Shown here: piece by piece, positions 24,468-36,505 of the stretch
Numbering within the stretch: the first letter of the stretch is position 1
Layout of the letters: each line of letters starts with the position of its first letter
Assembly: GCA_039619475.1 (NCBI GenBank)
Contig: CM077116.1
Location: 106,065,164-106,129,163, forward strand
Length of the DNA stretch: 64,000 nt
Source of the DNA: Icerya purchasi
Lineage: Eukaryota; Arthropoda; Insecta; Hemiptera; Monophlebidae
Direction: 5' to 3'
Position numbers and translations under genes: made by a program
The notes under the pieces: generated by a model
Databases searched by the model: none
The model's input: only the letters and a program-made list of their open reading frames with translations
Told to the model about the DNA's origin: nothing

Positions 24468-25287
24468 CATATGAATTTAACGAGCAAAAAAAATCAATCG
24501 CTTCGATTTTTTTAAAACTTTTGTGTCCTAATCTACGTTAAATTTCAAAAAATCCATTCTGCTCCATGGAACCGATTTCTCAATTCGAAAAACTGAAATT
24601 TATTCTTAAAATGAGCAGTAGCGCCATCAGATATTACGGTGAAATCATTTTTCTTACCTTATGCAGCTGGCGTAAATAAACGCACACTGCATACTTAGAC
24701 ACAACTGAATGTGGTTTATGACTTTTTAATTCTGAAATTTGAAGATGAGGGTAGTCGTTCATAATAAGAATGTTGAGGTTTGCACATATCACATATCGGA
24801 CATACGCATAAAAAAATAGCTATTTTCTTTATAAATCTGTATCTTCGGAGTGGGAAAAAATGGCACATTGCCATTTGGTGGAAAGATAACTCATTTTATT
24901 TTAAAAAATATATTTAAAATTCGTGCAAATCGAAGATGGTCTTTTCGAGATATTCTCAATTTCAAAAAAAACAACACTTTGTTTGTTTTCCCCAATTTAT
25001 TTCAAAAAGTTTTCAGGTAATTAAAAATCTAAAAAAAAAACAGGTGGTAAAATTTTCCACATTTTGAAAAAAAAACGTCTCGATACGATAATTTAAGACA
25101 AAATTACGGCCATATAAAAAAAAAAATGTGAATTTTCATTTTCGAAAAAAAGCTTCCACGATGTACATTTTAATATCGTGCTACAGGGCTCCAAAAACGT
25201 TTTTTCATAAAATTTAATGTAGATTATGACCCGAAAGTTTAAAAAAAATCGAAGCTATCGATTATTTTTGCTCGTTGAATTCGTATG
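24468..25287. mobile_element. 820-bp element with about 77-bp terminal inverted repeats
   Basis: The left end (24468-24545) begins CATATGAATTTAACGAGC, and the right end (25210-25287) reads, in reverse complement, CATACGAATTCAACGAGC. Similarity runs inward through an AATCGATAGCTTCGATTTTT-like block and TAATCTACRTTAAATTT, about 77 bp with roughly a dozen differences. The interior is AT-rich with many A and T runs and no frame of note, so this is probably a non-autonomous DNA transposon. Just outside the left end the sequence AATTCATGTATGGC faces GCCATATGAATT, making a small palindrome across the junction. The superfamily is not assigned and no clean target duplication is visible. Confidence 0.65.
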
Positions 25288-25731
25288 TGCTTTTTTCCTT
25301 TTTTATTTTTCTTTTTTAGTGTATTTAGGAATGTTAATGTGCCTTATATGATTTTGTAAAACTGTATACGTAATTATTTGTAAAACTTTATAGAGTCCAT
25401 TGTATGGTTGATCGAAAGTCCTACGTATATGAATAAACAAATATATATAACGTTCATGCGGCGATATGTTTTACAGATGAGTTATAAATTTTTGATAAGT
25501 TCCTTATTGTGTTACTTCTTCGTTTGCATTGAATTTTCATTGAATTGAATTTCGGTATTGTAAAATATACTCGTAATAACAGAAGCCTACTACAGAACGG
25601 TTGCTTATTCCTTACACAAGAAGCTTTCTTATGCACGACGAATGTGCATCTTTTAAGAGGACAAAACTTTAGTCGATGGCCAAAAATCGTATAAATCTTT
25701 TGATTTACACACACACACACACACACACATA

Positions 25732-25783
<52 letters not shown>

Positions 25784-28700
25784 ATCGTGTGTTATTAACA
25801 TAAAAAATATATTCTGATTCTGATATATATATCATATTTAAGGCTGATCTTTCAGCTATTAACATCCAAAATCGCATCTAAATTTTTCCATTTATATCGA
25901 CGTAAAATTGTTATTGTCACATTAGGCGTGGTTTTTATCGCAATAATTTTGTAATGTCCACACTTTTAGCGCATTCAGCTAAAGATTTCACTCATGGGAT
26001 GAGTAGGATGAAATTCGAAATAGCATACATGCCCCGTTGGTTCATTAACAAAATATACTGAAGCTATAATCATTACAGGGACTAGAATTTATTTGCTAGA
26101 GCATTTGTTTGCCCCTTATGCATCTTTATAGGGGGGAAAAAAAAAAAAAAAAAACTGAAAATTACGCTGCTTTTCCGGATTTTACGAATTTGCTGAACTT
26201 GAGTAGCGAATAAATTTTAGCTAAAAACTATACAAAGGATCACGTTATTGCCCTCATTTTATAAGAATTTGAAATGGACTATAAAACGACGCCTTCTTGA
26301 CGATGGTACGTAGAAAAATAAATCCTCAGAAGACGAAAAACTAATTATTTTGACCGAAGGTAGAGAGACAAAACACGTCGCCTAGGAGAAAAAGCGGTCG
26401 ATGACGAAAAAAACTAGTCAATTGTGCTATAAATCTAGGTCGCATTAAAAAAGAATATGGTTTGCGTAACAGCGCTATAGGCTTCTGCGAAAAAAGCAAA
26501 CAAACAATTTTATCATTCGTGATCTCGATCGAACCACGAAGGAATTGAATACGACGTTTTTTAGACAAACAGTAAAAAATGCTTATAGGACCGACACATA
26601 TCACACTAGGGTATCGGCGGCAATATGAACTGCGAAAACACATTAATTAGCCGAAGGAAAAATGCCAAAGACCGGACCTGCGAGCTATCGCTTAAGCTGT
26701 ACGCGAAGATGTAGAAAAAGGAATTATATTACGGAATAACAATGGTAGCAATAAATTACGAAGCTTATGCTGGCTACACCGTCAACAGAAACAATGACGG
26801 TTGAGCGGCGGAGGGTGCAACACATAATGATATGTGACGATAATGGAGACACATCTATTGAAAAGGTTAAAGGCGCGCTAGCAAGTAGCCGAAGGAAGCA
26901 AAGGCTGCTCGGCATTATCCGATATTATGCATACGAAGAAGAATACTAGTAGAGGTAGGCGCATTTACAATAGGCAGCAATACGCATAATGGCTGGTAAT
27001 AGCGATTGTACACGTACCGAGACTACATGCGAGATTATAAATATGCAAATGAACGGCGGATTAAATGCGATTTCATTTCGGAATGATAGAGAAGGAGCGG
27101 AAAAGATAAAAGACAGTAATGAAGTTGGATTAAAAACGGAAACGGGAGAGCGAATAAGAAAGTGAAATAGCGGAAGAAAAATAATTTCAACGCACGCGGA
27201 AACCTACATTATATCAGAAACTAACACGGGCTGCAAACTCTAAATTGGTTAGCTTCGAAGGCGTATAAAAGCCGAAATAAAGTGCTAGAGCTTTTGCTTG
27301 AATTATCGCCGGCTTCATTTTCAATTACAGCTTGCGAACTTTGAAAGCGAATTCCATTAGAAGAGCTGCACGTTACATGTCCTTACATGCCCACTGTTAA
27401 AACGTTAATATTAATAATAATATAGGTCTCCATCAGCGGCCTGTATTTATTCCTGCTAGCTAAAATATTATCGCTATTATAATAGACGCACGATTTCGAG
27501 CTATTGTTGTCTCCATCTTGTTCCATTTCGCGCCACCTAAACACTATCATTATTGCCGGTCGTGCTAAGTATGCTTTGCCGACGCGGGGCTACCTTTCAG
27601 ACCGCTCCCGACCAACTCCGTCTGACGACGACACCTGTACATCCATTTTACCGAAATGTCTATTTTCCCAGGCGGGGTGCGAAGAAATTAACAACCAATT
27701 TAACGGAAACAACGTCGCAATATATACAGCGAGTACACGCGTGCGAGACGACAGAGTAGACTAGAAGGATGCGGTAATTATCGGAAACGTCTAATGGACG
27801 TCTTCTAATGATTGATCGAGCGTGGACCAAGCCGCTTCACCGCGTGCAAACAAAAGGTCGCCTCGCAAAGGAATATGCCGAGAGTGAATAGAGTAACCGA
27901 TCGGAAACGCTGTTGGCCACTGCTAAACAATGCAAGAAAACTCTAGAACGCAAACGCGCGAGATAAAATTTTCCGCCGAGAAAACGCGTTGTTCTGGGCA
28001 ATTTCAGTCGCAGGATTTAGTAGAAGGTCGGTTGTAGTTTGCGAACGATCGACGTACGTACTGCGCTTTCGGGGGACGCGATATTGCGCGAACACCTTCT
28101 CATTATTGAATCGGAAAGGAGTATGCTGTTTAAGACGAAGAAGACGGAATTCGCTAAGGTGTTCAGATATTTTACCGGAGGAATTACTGGCCAGTTACCG
28201 GCAGGGATCTTTTTCTTCGTTGGTCATTCGCAACGGATGGGATATTCCGATTTCGTTGCACGTCTATTGTAAAAAAAATTAGCGGAAATCTCCCGTCTGT
28301 TGATAACGATGTAGCTGTTTCAATATGGTGATAGGTGTGTTAAAAGTAGGCGATAATAGAGAAAATCTCATTAATTTTACCAATGAAAACAGAGGTAATG
28401 TGTTTTAGGAATTCAGATCTAAAAGTACAATAATGAACAGCAGACCTGCGGATTGGTGAAACCAAATGAAAGGGAAGATATAGAATAATGCTGGTGCATC
28501 TAGTCGCGAATTCGAAGTTTTTGATTATAACGTATCCGAGGGAAGGGCATTATCCTGGCAGTGCCGGTTAAGCGATTTTCAAATTAGATATCTTGAGAAT
28601 GCCGTACCATTCGGATAACTTCCGGTACAACGTAAAACGATTCTTCGAGACATCAACTTATAAGAATTTTTCAACGGGTGATTATCGTGCAAACTAAAGT

Positions 28701-30782
28701 ATCTGCATATTACCGACACGCGTATTCTGAAACAGCGTTAAACTTAGAGTATAAAATTACAAGACTGCACTATACCTTCTTAATTATAGTACATTACGCG
28801 TGGGCGCGCATTTTAACGCGGAACAAGTGTCGCGCAGAAATTTTAATTTGGCGGCAACTTTGCATGTTTTAATATTACTGGCGCCTAAAATTTCGCAATT
28901 TAAATATTCACTGTAAATTCTAGTTCAAATATAACCTTGATTGTAAAAGTAATCTACTGACGAGCCAATTCGGCTATAGAGATTAGACATATAAAGAAAA
29001 AATTACGAGTGTGTGTCTTACCACATCGCTGATATCCTCTATAATTTCGATCTTTAAACCACGCCTGGCATTCACAAAGCAGGATAGCAACTCTATCTCT
29101 GTACGCGACGAAGATATCTTCGATGATAGTCTGAAATCGAATTTGAAGATGATTAAAATCCGGCAATCCATCTATTTCTCGATTAGCAACATTACGGTTG
29201 AATGTTTCAGACTGTAATTAAACCGTCCGTAATAAACTCAAGTAAAACAAATTTTCATTCAATTGCGATAGATCTTAGCCGAATAGACTTTTAAATGTTA
29301 CGCGGATTTTTCCCCCTGCGTACACAGAATTTCCGTTATTCGTCGTACTGCGCGTTCCGTTCCATATTCGAATTTCTTCGTATTCTAATACGAAACAATG
29401 TGACTTGATTTTTACGTAAACGTTAAATTTCTACAATTTAATTTGCTCGGAAACGGGAAAATCGCAAATAGATTGATCCCCCACCTGCAATTACTCCAAA
29501 ATTCATTGTTCCAGTTTGCAGAACGGTGGACATTTTCCTTCGACCGAAAATGCTTCTCGTATTGATCTTGATAGATTAAAAATTTCGTTCAATTTTACAC
29601 ATCGTTCTAGAAATACACGCGCGACCCAAACAGGCTAGGCCCCGAACGAACTCTTTTTGTCGGTATCCCGTATCTTGCTCGAGATAGTAATGTAGAAAAA
29701 CTTGACAAATTTTATCGGCATTTCCAAAAATGAAACTTTTTCGTTTCCTAAATCCGGAGGACCGTCTTCTGTCCGGCTATTGCGGGGAAATTTTTATGCG
29801 ACGAAGAATCCGGGAATGGTTATCGGCAAAACATCGGCAGGCTGGTGCCGGTGATTTATGAAAAACCTCTTCTAGCGAGCTGTCCGTTAGCTTAGATAGA
29901 ACAAAGCGGAATCGATGCGCGCACAAATGCACCAGCGCACATCGGATCCAGTGTAAGAAATTACGGAAGAAAATGAAACGTCGGATAGCGAAATGAGTTC
30001 ATATTTTACGAGACTGCCGAGTAGAATATCGAAAAACGCCCATTTCGGCCAACAACTCAATTACTATCGTTCGCTACCGGTTACAGCAGATAGCACTATC
30101 GCGTCGAATACGAAGGCTACATGTGTCTTCTAGCCGTGTGTAAAGCTATTATCGGAGGAAAAAACTTCATCCGAGAACAAACAATTTTATTGGCTTTAAG
30201 AAAATTCCGCTATAAGAAAATTACTGCTACGCCTTCTACGACGAAAAAGTAACTGGGCCAAAAATTACAAGCAGCTCCTTCCGAGCAACGCGTTTAGAGG
30301 TCAGCGAGCTACAAACACTTTCACGACACTTTAACATCGATCACTCTAGAAAACGTTTATAATTTAATAACACGATATGTCAAACTTGATCAATCCCCCT
30401 CTCACCGCCCATTCTTTTAAGCGTGATCACTATAGTAACATCCAGTAACCAGTCAGGATTTGTAATTAGTCTTAATGTAAATAATTCATGTAGCTGTCGC
30501 AATACGATGTACGGTGTTAGACAAAAAAAAAAGAATGAAAATTTTCGTAATTCGTAGCCCTCCCGCCGCGCCAGTTTAAAATTCGGTTCGGTGAGCTTAG
30601 CGAGACGAATCGGGAATTGTATTGTATTAAAATTATCGGTACCGTTGTAGTCTCTGATAAAGCTGTAACCTGATGATCCTGTCTAATCTTCGAATCTCGA
30701 CAAAAGTTCAACAGTACTGAAAAATTTCAAAGGAATTTAATGGTTGAATCAATCGCTAATAACGAGAGTTGTTCACTAATGA
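25288..30782. other. Long intergenic stretch, partly CpG-dense
   Basis: No gene, RNA or element recognised in 5.5 kb apart from the microsatellite at 25707-25780 and an A(20) run near 26134-26154. From about 26300 to 30700 CG dinucleotides are visibly frequent (CGCG, CGAAAACGCG, TTCGTCGT). Frames of 60-100 codons occur on both strands, often overlapping, with no family motif. A GCGTATAAAAGCC word at about 27260-27272 looks like a TATA box, but no transcript can be tied to it. Regulatory sequence of a neighbouring host gene would be one explanation. Confidence 0.4.
25707..25780. repeat. Compound (CA)n-(TA)n microsatellite
   Basis: About 12 CA units (25707-25729), a short CATACCA break, then about 23 TA units (25735-25780). 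Confidence 0.95.
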
Positions 30783-32545
30783 AGCAGTCTCATCTGCGTA
30801 AGTGAGATCGGCTTCCTCACTGTATTCAAATTACGGAGATCGTTAATGTAAATCAGAGTGGGTCCCTGGATGCTACCTTGTGGAACACCGAAATATTGTG
30901 TGATGTCTTTACGCCGTATGTGTATACCATTTATTTTTGTAACATATTTTCAGTATATTTTTAACCGGATAAATAACGAATCCAGCATAATGTAGCTTAC
31001 GTAATACAATTTTGTGATCAACAGTATCTAACACCTATTTGGTGTCAAAATAAATCATCGATGACGGATGTTTTTGTTTTTTTTTTTTTTTTTTGATTGT
31101 TATTATTTTTATACTGGGTGTTTTTTAAATTGTTATGATTATTACACCCAGTGTCAGGTAGGTATTTTAAATGCTGGTTGTTAAATTTAGTTTTCTAATC
31201 AGGGTAAGAATTATACCCGGATGAACTCATTCGTTAAATTAATAAGTGGCTACGCGAATGAATTCAAGTTTTCCCGTATTAATTCCATTGATATGCTGAA
31301 TTAGAGGAAGATTTATTGAGCAAGTAATTTTGCATATTTCACTTTGTCATTAATTTATGGAAGGCGAAAGAAGAACAGTTAGATCTTACTCTAGTAGCGC
31401 CTTATTATAAATATTAGTATTAGGCGAGCAATTCAATAAATCACGCTAGCCTTGAAAAAGTCATTAAAGCAATTTTTAGTTTCTTTCAACGTTTATTATA
31501 GCTTGCCATTTATTTTATTTTATTTTATTCGGTTGTCTTTTTAATAATTTCTCCGTAGTTTTTCTTTTTTTGGATCACGTTTACAATCGTCAAGCAGTTA
31601 CAATATTCATGCTTCGCTTTTCTTATTTCCTTTTGAATTAGTTTAGAAATAAACTTGAAACGGGTTTTTTTTTTATGTGATTTAATTTTTTTCACATTAA
31701 ATTATTTATTATATAATTTAAACCGGATCTTTTTTACATATTATTGTTAAAGATGAACTTCCAAAGGTATTTGTGATAGCCCTTCAGAAAAGAGATGAAC
31801 TAATTAAATTTTTCGTCGACGGAAACGGAACTAGAGGAAATATATTCTAAATTTCAATTATATTCGCTGATTATTTTTCTATTAAAAAATGGTTTCTTAC
31901 TCTTCTTGGCAGGACAAATTTTTATTCGAGCGCGAAGATACTTTTATGGTCCGGGAATGAAACGTCTAATAGTTCTTGCTGAATACTAAGAATAAAATTT
32001 TTATTTCTCTTTTAGTTTCAAGACACGAGCTATACCCCCCCATTAATCGTAAAAATATAACCTCGCTTGTAATATTTGTAAAACCGTATGAATTGATTAA
32101 GTTTAGATAAGCGGAGCTAGCTGCCATGTCAAGTGTATTTATATTTAGATCTCCCGTTAATATTTATTCTTACCATGTTAACTCCTCTAAAAATAATTTT
32201 CATGAGGAATTACAAAATTGATATATACCGCACATGGAAAAGACAATATTATTTTTGAACAAAATTTCAGTCAAGATAACATTAGTGGTAGGACGCGTAA
32301 TATGTTGGAGTATTGAATATTTTCTTTTATGTAAAGAGCAAACCTGATTCTTTCAGCACCGCATAATGTTTTTATATTTGGGGATTTTATAATACACCAC
32401 TTCATATCATAGAGCCAAGTTTCAGTTAGCACTATTATATCTTAAATTCTTTACCCCGAGAATAATAATTCATCGAAATGACTTAAACTGTAACAAGTAT
32501 TTAAAATAAATAAATTCAAAGCATTATCAATCACAATTTAGTTAG
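30783..32545 (-). pseudogene. LINE relic: endonuclease, linker and RT fragment (CR1/Jockey type)
   Basis: Read on the minus strand. The endonuclease part has INTCYSLSHFDELL-like sequence (about 32500), IVLTETWLYDMKW (about 32435-32400; the TETW motif with its catalytic Glu) and ILTGDLNINTLD (about 32165-32130; GDLN motif). A basic linker follows, FISKLIQKEIRKAKHEY (about 31665-31610). After a region with poor similarity and a T-run (31075-31094), the RT reads VLDTVDHKIVLRKLHYAGF (about 31050), YFGVPQGSIQGPTL (about 30895) and YINDL. The first catalytic Asp region (usually YLDxxKAFD) reads YFDTK then a stop, and the DD motif falls in a shifted frame at 30783-30800. Frameshifts are frequent. 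A 9-bp stem, ACTGGGTGT/ACACCCAGT, with a 22-base loop lies at 31113-31152. It may be one element with internal decay or two pieces joined at the T-run. Confidence 0.65.
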
Positions 32546-32639
32546 AATTCTTAATAAAAGATATTTTAGTTTTTTTTAAATTTCTATTAGACTTAAACTA
32601 ATATAAACAAATATTCGATTATTATCGGTAGCAAAAAAA

Positions 32640-34787
32640 AAAAAAAGGAACTTTTCCTCTGTGTTTCAAGAACTCTACAAACTACCAATAACTACGAGCT
32701 AAAGTTATCTATCAGGGATATCAAAAACTGTAGCCCTAGGAGCAGACAAGTTCCATATCCATCTCCTACATCACGCTTCGGATGTTACCATTTATACTTT
32801 TTTACACATTTCAACAATATCTACCACAAGATTGGAAACTGGCTACAGTTATACCTCTACTTAAAGACAACAAAGATCCTTTACTACTAGATATCTACCG
32901 GCCGATATCACTAATATCGATATTGTGTGAAGTATTTGAAAGGATTGTAAATGCGAGACTTTCTTGGGAACTAGAAAATAAAAATTTAATTTGCAGTGAA
33001 CGCTCTGGATCTGATCGCATAAACATCTGATTCCGCTTCTCATCCGTTTCCCTCTTCTTGGGCCAATGTCTTTATGACGAACCCGAAAAAGAAAAAAAAA
33101 AAAAAAGGTTTGGATCAACTTCTGTTTTTTCAAAACGCAATAAGGGACTGCTTCGCTACATGGCAACATCTAATGGCAGTATCTTTCGATTGCTCAAAAG
33201 CGTTCGACATAGCATGGCGTTTCAAAATTTTGGAGATAATCCATAAGTTCGGGTTTGGTGGTTGCTTACCAATCTTTATTCGCAACTTTCTGTCTATTCG
33301 CCACTTCAAAGTACGTATAGGACATCGATATTCTGACTTATTCGATCTTACAAATGATGTTCCAGAAGGTTAAGTGCTCAGTCCTACCTTATTTAATCTG
33401 GTCATTAATGATATCACAGATAACGTACTTATTCCGATCAAATGTGCCCTTTTTGCGGACGACTCCACCATATTCATCCCCTGCACCAACGTAGTCGAGG
33501 AACAAGAAATTTTACAAGTAAGTGCATGGACATCGATGGAATCATTTTTTTTATGTGACAAAACATCAGCCATGCACTTCTGCAGAATAAGAAATTGTGA
33601 ACATGCTATCTCCGTCTGTGTAAACAATATCCACATTTCTACGGTGGAAACAGTCAAATACCTGGGATTAACATTCGACCGAAAACTATAATGGACTTCA
33701 CATATAGATAAACTCAGAAGTTCTTATTTTAATAATATCAATCTTTTAATTAAACTTTCCCATCCCCCCTAGCGTGCTGACAGATTGTTACTTCTGTACA
33801 TCTACCACGCACTTATACGTACAAAACGTGACTACGGGGCTGTAGTTTACACTGCAGCATCGAATACCGTACTAAATAAACTGAACGTTATACAACATGC
33901 AGCCCTCAGATTGTACTTCGCCGTTTATCAACTTATTTTGCGAAGGTGAAGAATGACCACTTCACCTTCGCCGAGAACTACTCTCTATCGATCTTCTAAT
34001 CCGTTTAAAATTTTCTCCATGGATTCCAGTTTCTCAAACTATCAGATATCGATTTCTTCAATAAAAGTTCACATGTTGCCGTTTGACTTCATTAAGTTCA
34101 ATATCGATCAGCATCCCTCCGAAGCTTTACTACACATCACTTGTCATTCTTCCACGATGATCAAGTTTTTCGCCAAATATTGATTTATCTCCCCTTCAGA
34201 TTGGAAAACTCACACAACAAGTGATGTAATTAAAGGCGTGTTCAAAAGATTTCTGTCAAACTACGTCAACTGTTTAAGTATATTTACAAATGGTACCAAA
34301 TCGGATCCGGCTGACTGCGCAGTATTTACTGAATCGGACATAATATGTTATTCACTTCCAAACAGCTTTTCAGCTTTATCCACAAAACTATACGCCATAA
34401 GATTTGCAGCCGATCTTACAGTTCAGTTCAACAGAGACTCTCTTATATACACGGAACGGACTCTCTCTCCTCACTTTCTTGTCTATCACCAATCCATAAT
34501 AAATCACAAAATCCGATTGTTAAAAATACAATTTCAGTCGTATCTACTGTTTCCAATCGCGTTATCTTTGCGTGGTTTGCAGGACATAAGGACATTATGG
34601 AGGAAATGAACTAGTGGATATCGCAGCGAAGGAAGCTGCCTTACAGCTTCTCGATTCCAGATATACCAGTACCTTCTTCAGAATTCTCGAGGACAATTAA
34701 ATCTCGACTAATGAACAAGTGGTCGAGAAGCTAGCGTGAAGTTTTTCCGTGCCTCCAGCTATGGATAAAATAACAACAACAACAACC
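32640..34787 (+). pseudogene. I/LOA-like LINE relic with RT, RNase H and (AAC)n end
   Basis: A 5'-truncated plus-strand LINE. The RT begins near 32690 (GADKFHIHLLHHA), then LPQDWKLATVIPLLKDNKDP and IYRPISLISILCEVFERIV (32850-32950), AVSFDCSKAFDIAWRFKIL (about 33178; first catalytic Asp), LTNDVPEG followed by a stop at 33371 within the usual PQGS motif, CALFADDSTIFI (33446-33481; catalytic DD) and VKYLGLTFDRKL (about 33655). RNase H is weaker: IFTNGTKSDPADCAV (about 34280; TDGSK expected, so the Asp is Asn), LSTKLYAIRFA (Glu lost) and FAWFAGHKDIMEEMN (about 34570). An internal A(14) run near 33091-33104 shifts the frame. The 3' end is the short repeat ATAACAACAACAACAACC at 34770-34787, a microsatellite end as in I-type elements. 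Sequence style resembles the 45-50 kb element but is not the same family. Confidence 0.8.
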
Positions 34788-34857
34788 GGTGTTTTATACT
34801 TATGCTTTAATATGAGTACGTTAATGAATAGTTAAGAAAAACTTTACAAACGATTAA

Positions 34858-36505
34858 AACAATGTAGTTTAGTTCCTTTCAAACAGAGACCTTTCCATCC
34901 ATATTTACACACTCGAGAAAAAAATTAATTTGGTCTTGGGGATCATCCGGATGCTCTAAACTAGAAAAATATCTACGTACATTTAGGATCCTGTCATCGT
35001 GCCTGGGAGATGGCACGTCGTTTTTCGCGCTTCTTCGAACTTTTCGCTTACTTCGAAAGTTCCGTTAAGAAAATAAAATATGGTTTTGTTCCTATTAAAT
35101 AGTGATCTTTCCATCAATATATCCTACGTCCGGGGAAAAGTTTTTTTCCATAATTTCAAACTTTCAGCGCCCCGGAAGTCCAAATGTAAAGTTTAAGCTT
35201 TCTGCTGCTATATGGAGATATATTTTGGATTCTTCAACTTTTTCACTCGGTCTGTTACATGAACATTCTTTTTGTTTTTTTGCAGTTTGTTAAGCGTTCT
35301 CACGCTTAAGTTATTTGTGGCTCGATCTATAACTTGCCGATTAATGCAACGGCAATCCCGCCTAGATGACGCACTTGATGGGGTACTAATTCCGGAGGAC
35401 CACATCAAATAATTGACGAATCAGAATTTGAAAAGAAATATATTTCATAACTCGCACAGTTAAAGAAATATCTTTGTAATATGTACAATTGAAAGAAATA
35501 TCAATTCGTAACTTTGTTGATACAATGTATCTGGAGAACCGAGACTCCAATAGGAAGTGGTGACCAAATAGCTGGAAGTTAAGCAAGGAGAACTGATGAA
35601 TTTGCAATAACGACAGTGTTGCCCAACGGGAACCGGAGACCAAGCGACTGATTCTAAATATCAGTTCGTAATGACTGCGGTTATGCCGAAACGTGACAAG
35701 GTTGCTGAGAAGAGCGCTGGTAGCCATAAATGTTGGTGTTTGGCTTGGTGGCACGTAGCTCTGAAAGGAGCTGTTTATTTGCAGCTTTGTGGTGAGGCCC
35801 AAAAGGAACTGGAATGCTGGATAATCGCCGGCTGATGCCACTTTGAAGATACGAGCGATGCGTTCAAAATTCAGTACATGAATAATACGGATGTATAAGT
35901 ATCAGTTGCTAGGGTCGCCCTGCAGTGTGAGATTGGTTGTAAGCTGCGACTGGAGTAGAGAATAAAAACCGGTTTGAAATTTCGTAATTTGCATAGCATT
36001 CGGAATTCAAATAAATTTAATTTTACAAAAAATCGAAATATTCGAATTTCAATATATATATATATATATATATGTTCGACATGTGCATTAAACGACACAA
36101 GATTGTGTTCAAGTCGCATTAAAAACCTGCGCTGCGATGTTTAAACAGCAAAGTATGACCGCAAAAGCATATCGGTGTCGCGTAAGAGAATACTGCTACT
36201 TGTCTAATAAAACTGTACACAATTTTTTGCCTAAAAGAAGGGGGGTTGAAATTATTTTTTGAGTGATTTTTGGGGGTTCGTTTTAAATTCCATATTAGAT
36301 ATTCTTGACGGTTTTTTGCATCATTTGCCGTTCAATGTATTCGATTATCTTAAAGTAATAGATTTAAAGAGAATTTTAATTGTGATTTACGTTACATTTT
36401 TGAAGTTTATAAGTCAAACCGTTGCTGAGCTGCTGCATAATTTGATACTTCTTCCTAAAATCATTCTATTAAGGATTCCGTACATTAGATATGTACAGAA
36501 TCCCA
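34858..36505 (+). repeat. Dispersed noncoding repeat, copy X (split)
   Basis: Two blocks here match two blocks at 50645-51330 in the same order and orientation. Block A (35040-35290) shares TTCGAAAGTTYCGTTAAGAA, TCTTTCCATC, CAAACTTTCAGCGCCCCG-like and TTTTYACTCGG words. Block B (36240-36505) shares GAATTCCATATTA-like, ATTCTTGACGG, TTTAAAGAGAATTTTAATTG and CATAAGTCAAACCGTT words. Between them copy X has about 940 bp (35296-36235) absent from copy Y, where the gap is about 130-250 bp. A third, shorter relative of block A starts at 34858 (TGTAGTTTAGTTCC, then ACCTTTCCATCCAT). Block B ends in a hairpin: GGATTCCGTACAT and ATGTACAGAATCC around 5 bases (36473-36503). No coding content. The extra 940 bp has a 151-codon minus-strand frame (35386-35841) without a known motif, and a (TA)n run at 36052-36073. 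Confidence 0.65.

Noticed and set aside
25454..25801. Frame with Ile-Tyr and Val-Cys repeats
   Set aside because: Direct translation of the CA/TA microsatellite.
27240..27300. TATA-like promoter GCGTATAAAAGCC
   Set aside because: A single motif with no downstream gene, initiator or transcript evidence. Kept only as a remark.
29107..29120. 14-bp perfect palindrome CGAAGATATCTTCG
   Set aside because: Palindromes of this size are expected by chance a few times in 64 kb, and nothing around it suggests function.
35430..35500. Short tandem-like AAAGAAATATC repeats, considered as a CRISPR-like array
   Set aside because: Only three imperfect units of about 30 bp, AT-rich, without constant repeats or spacers, in a eukaryotic context.
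35386..35841. 151-codon minus-strand frame, one of the longest not tied to a known element
   Set aside because: No motif, no typical start context, composition like its surroundings, and it lies inside a segment that seems to be an insertion in a noncoding repeat. Left as part of that repeat.
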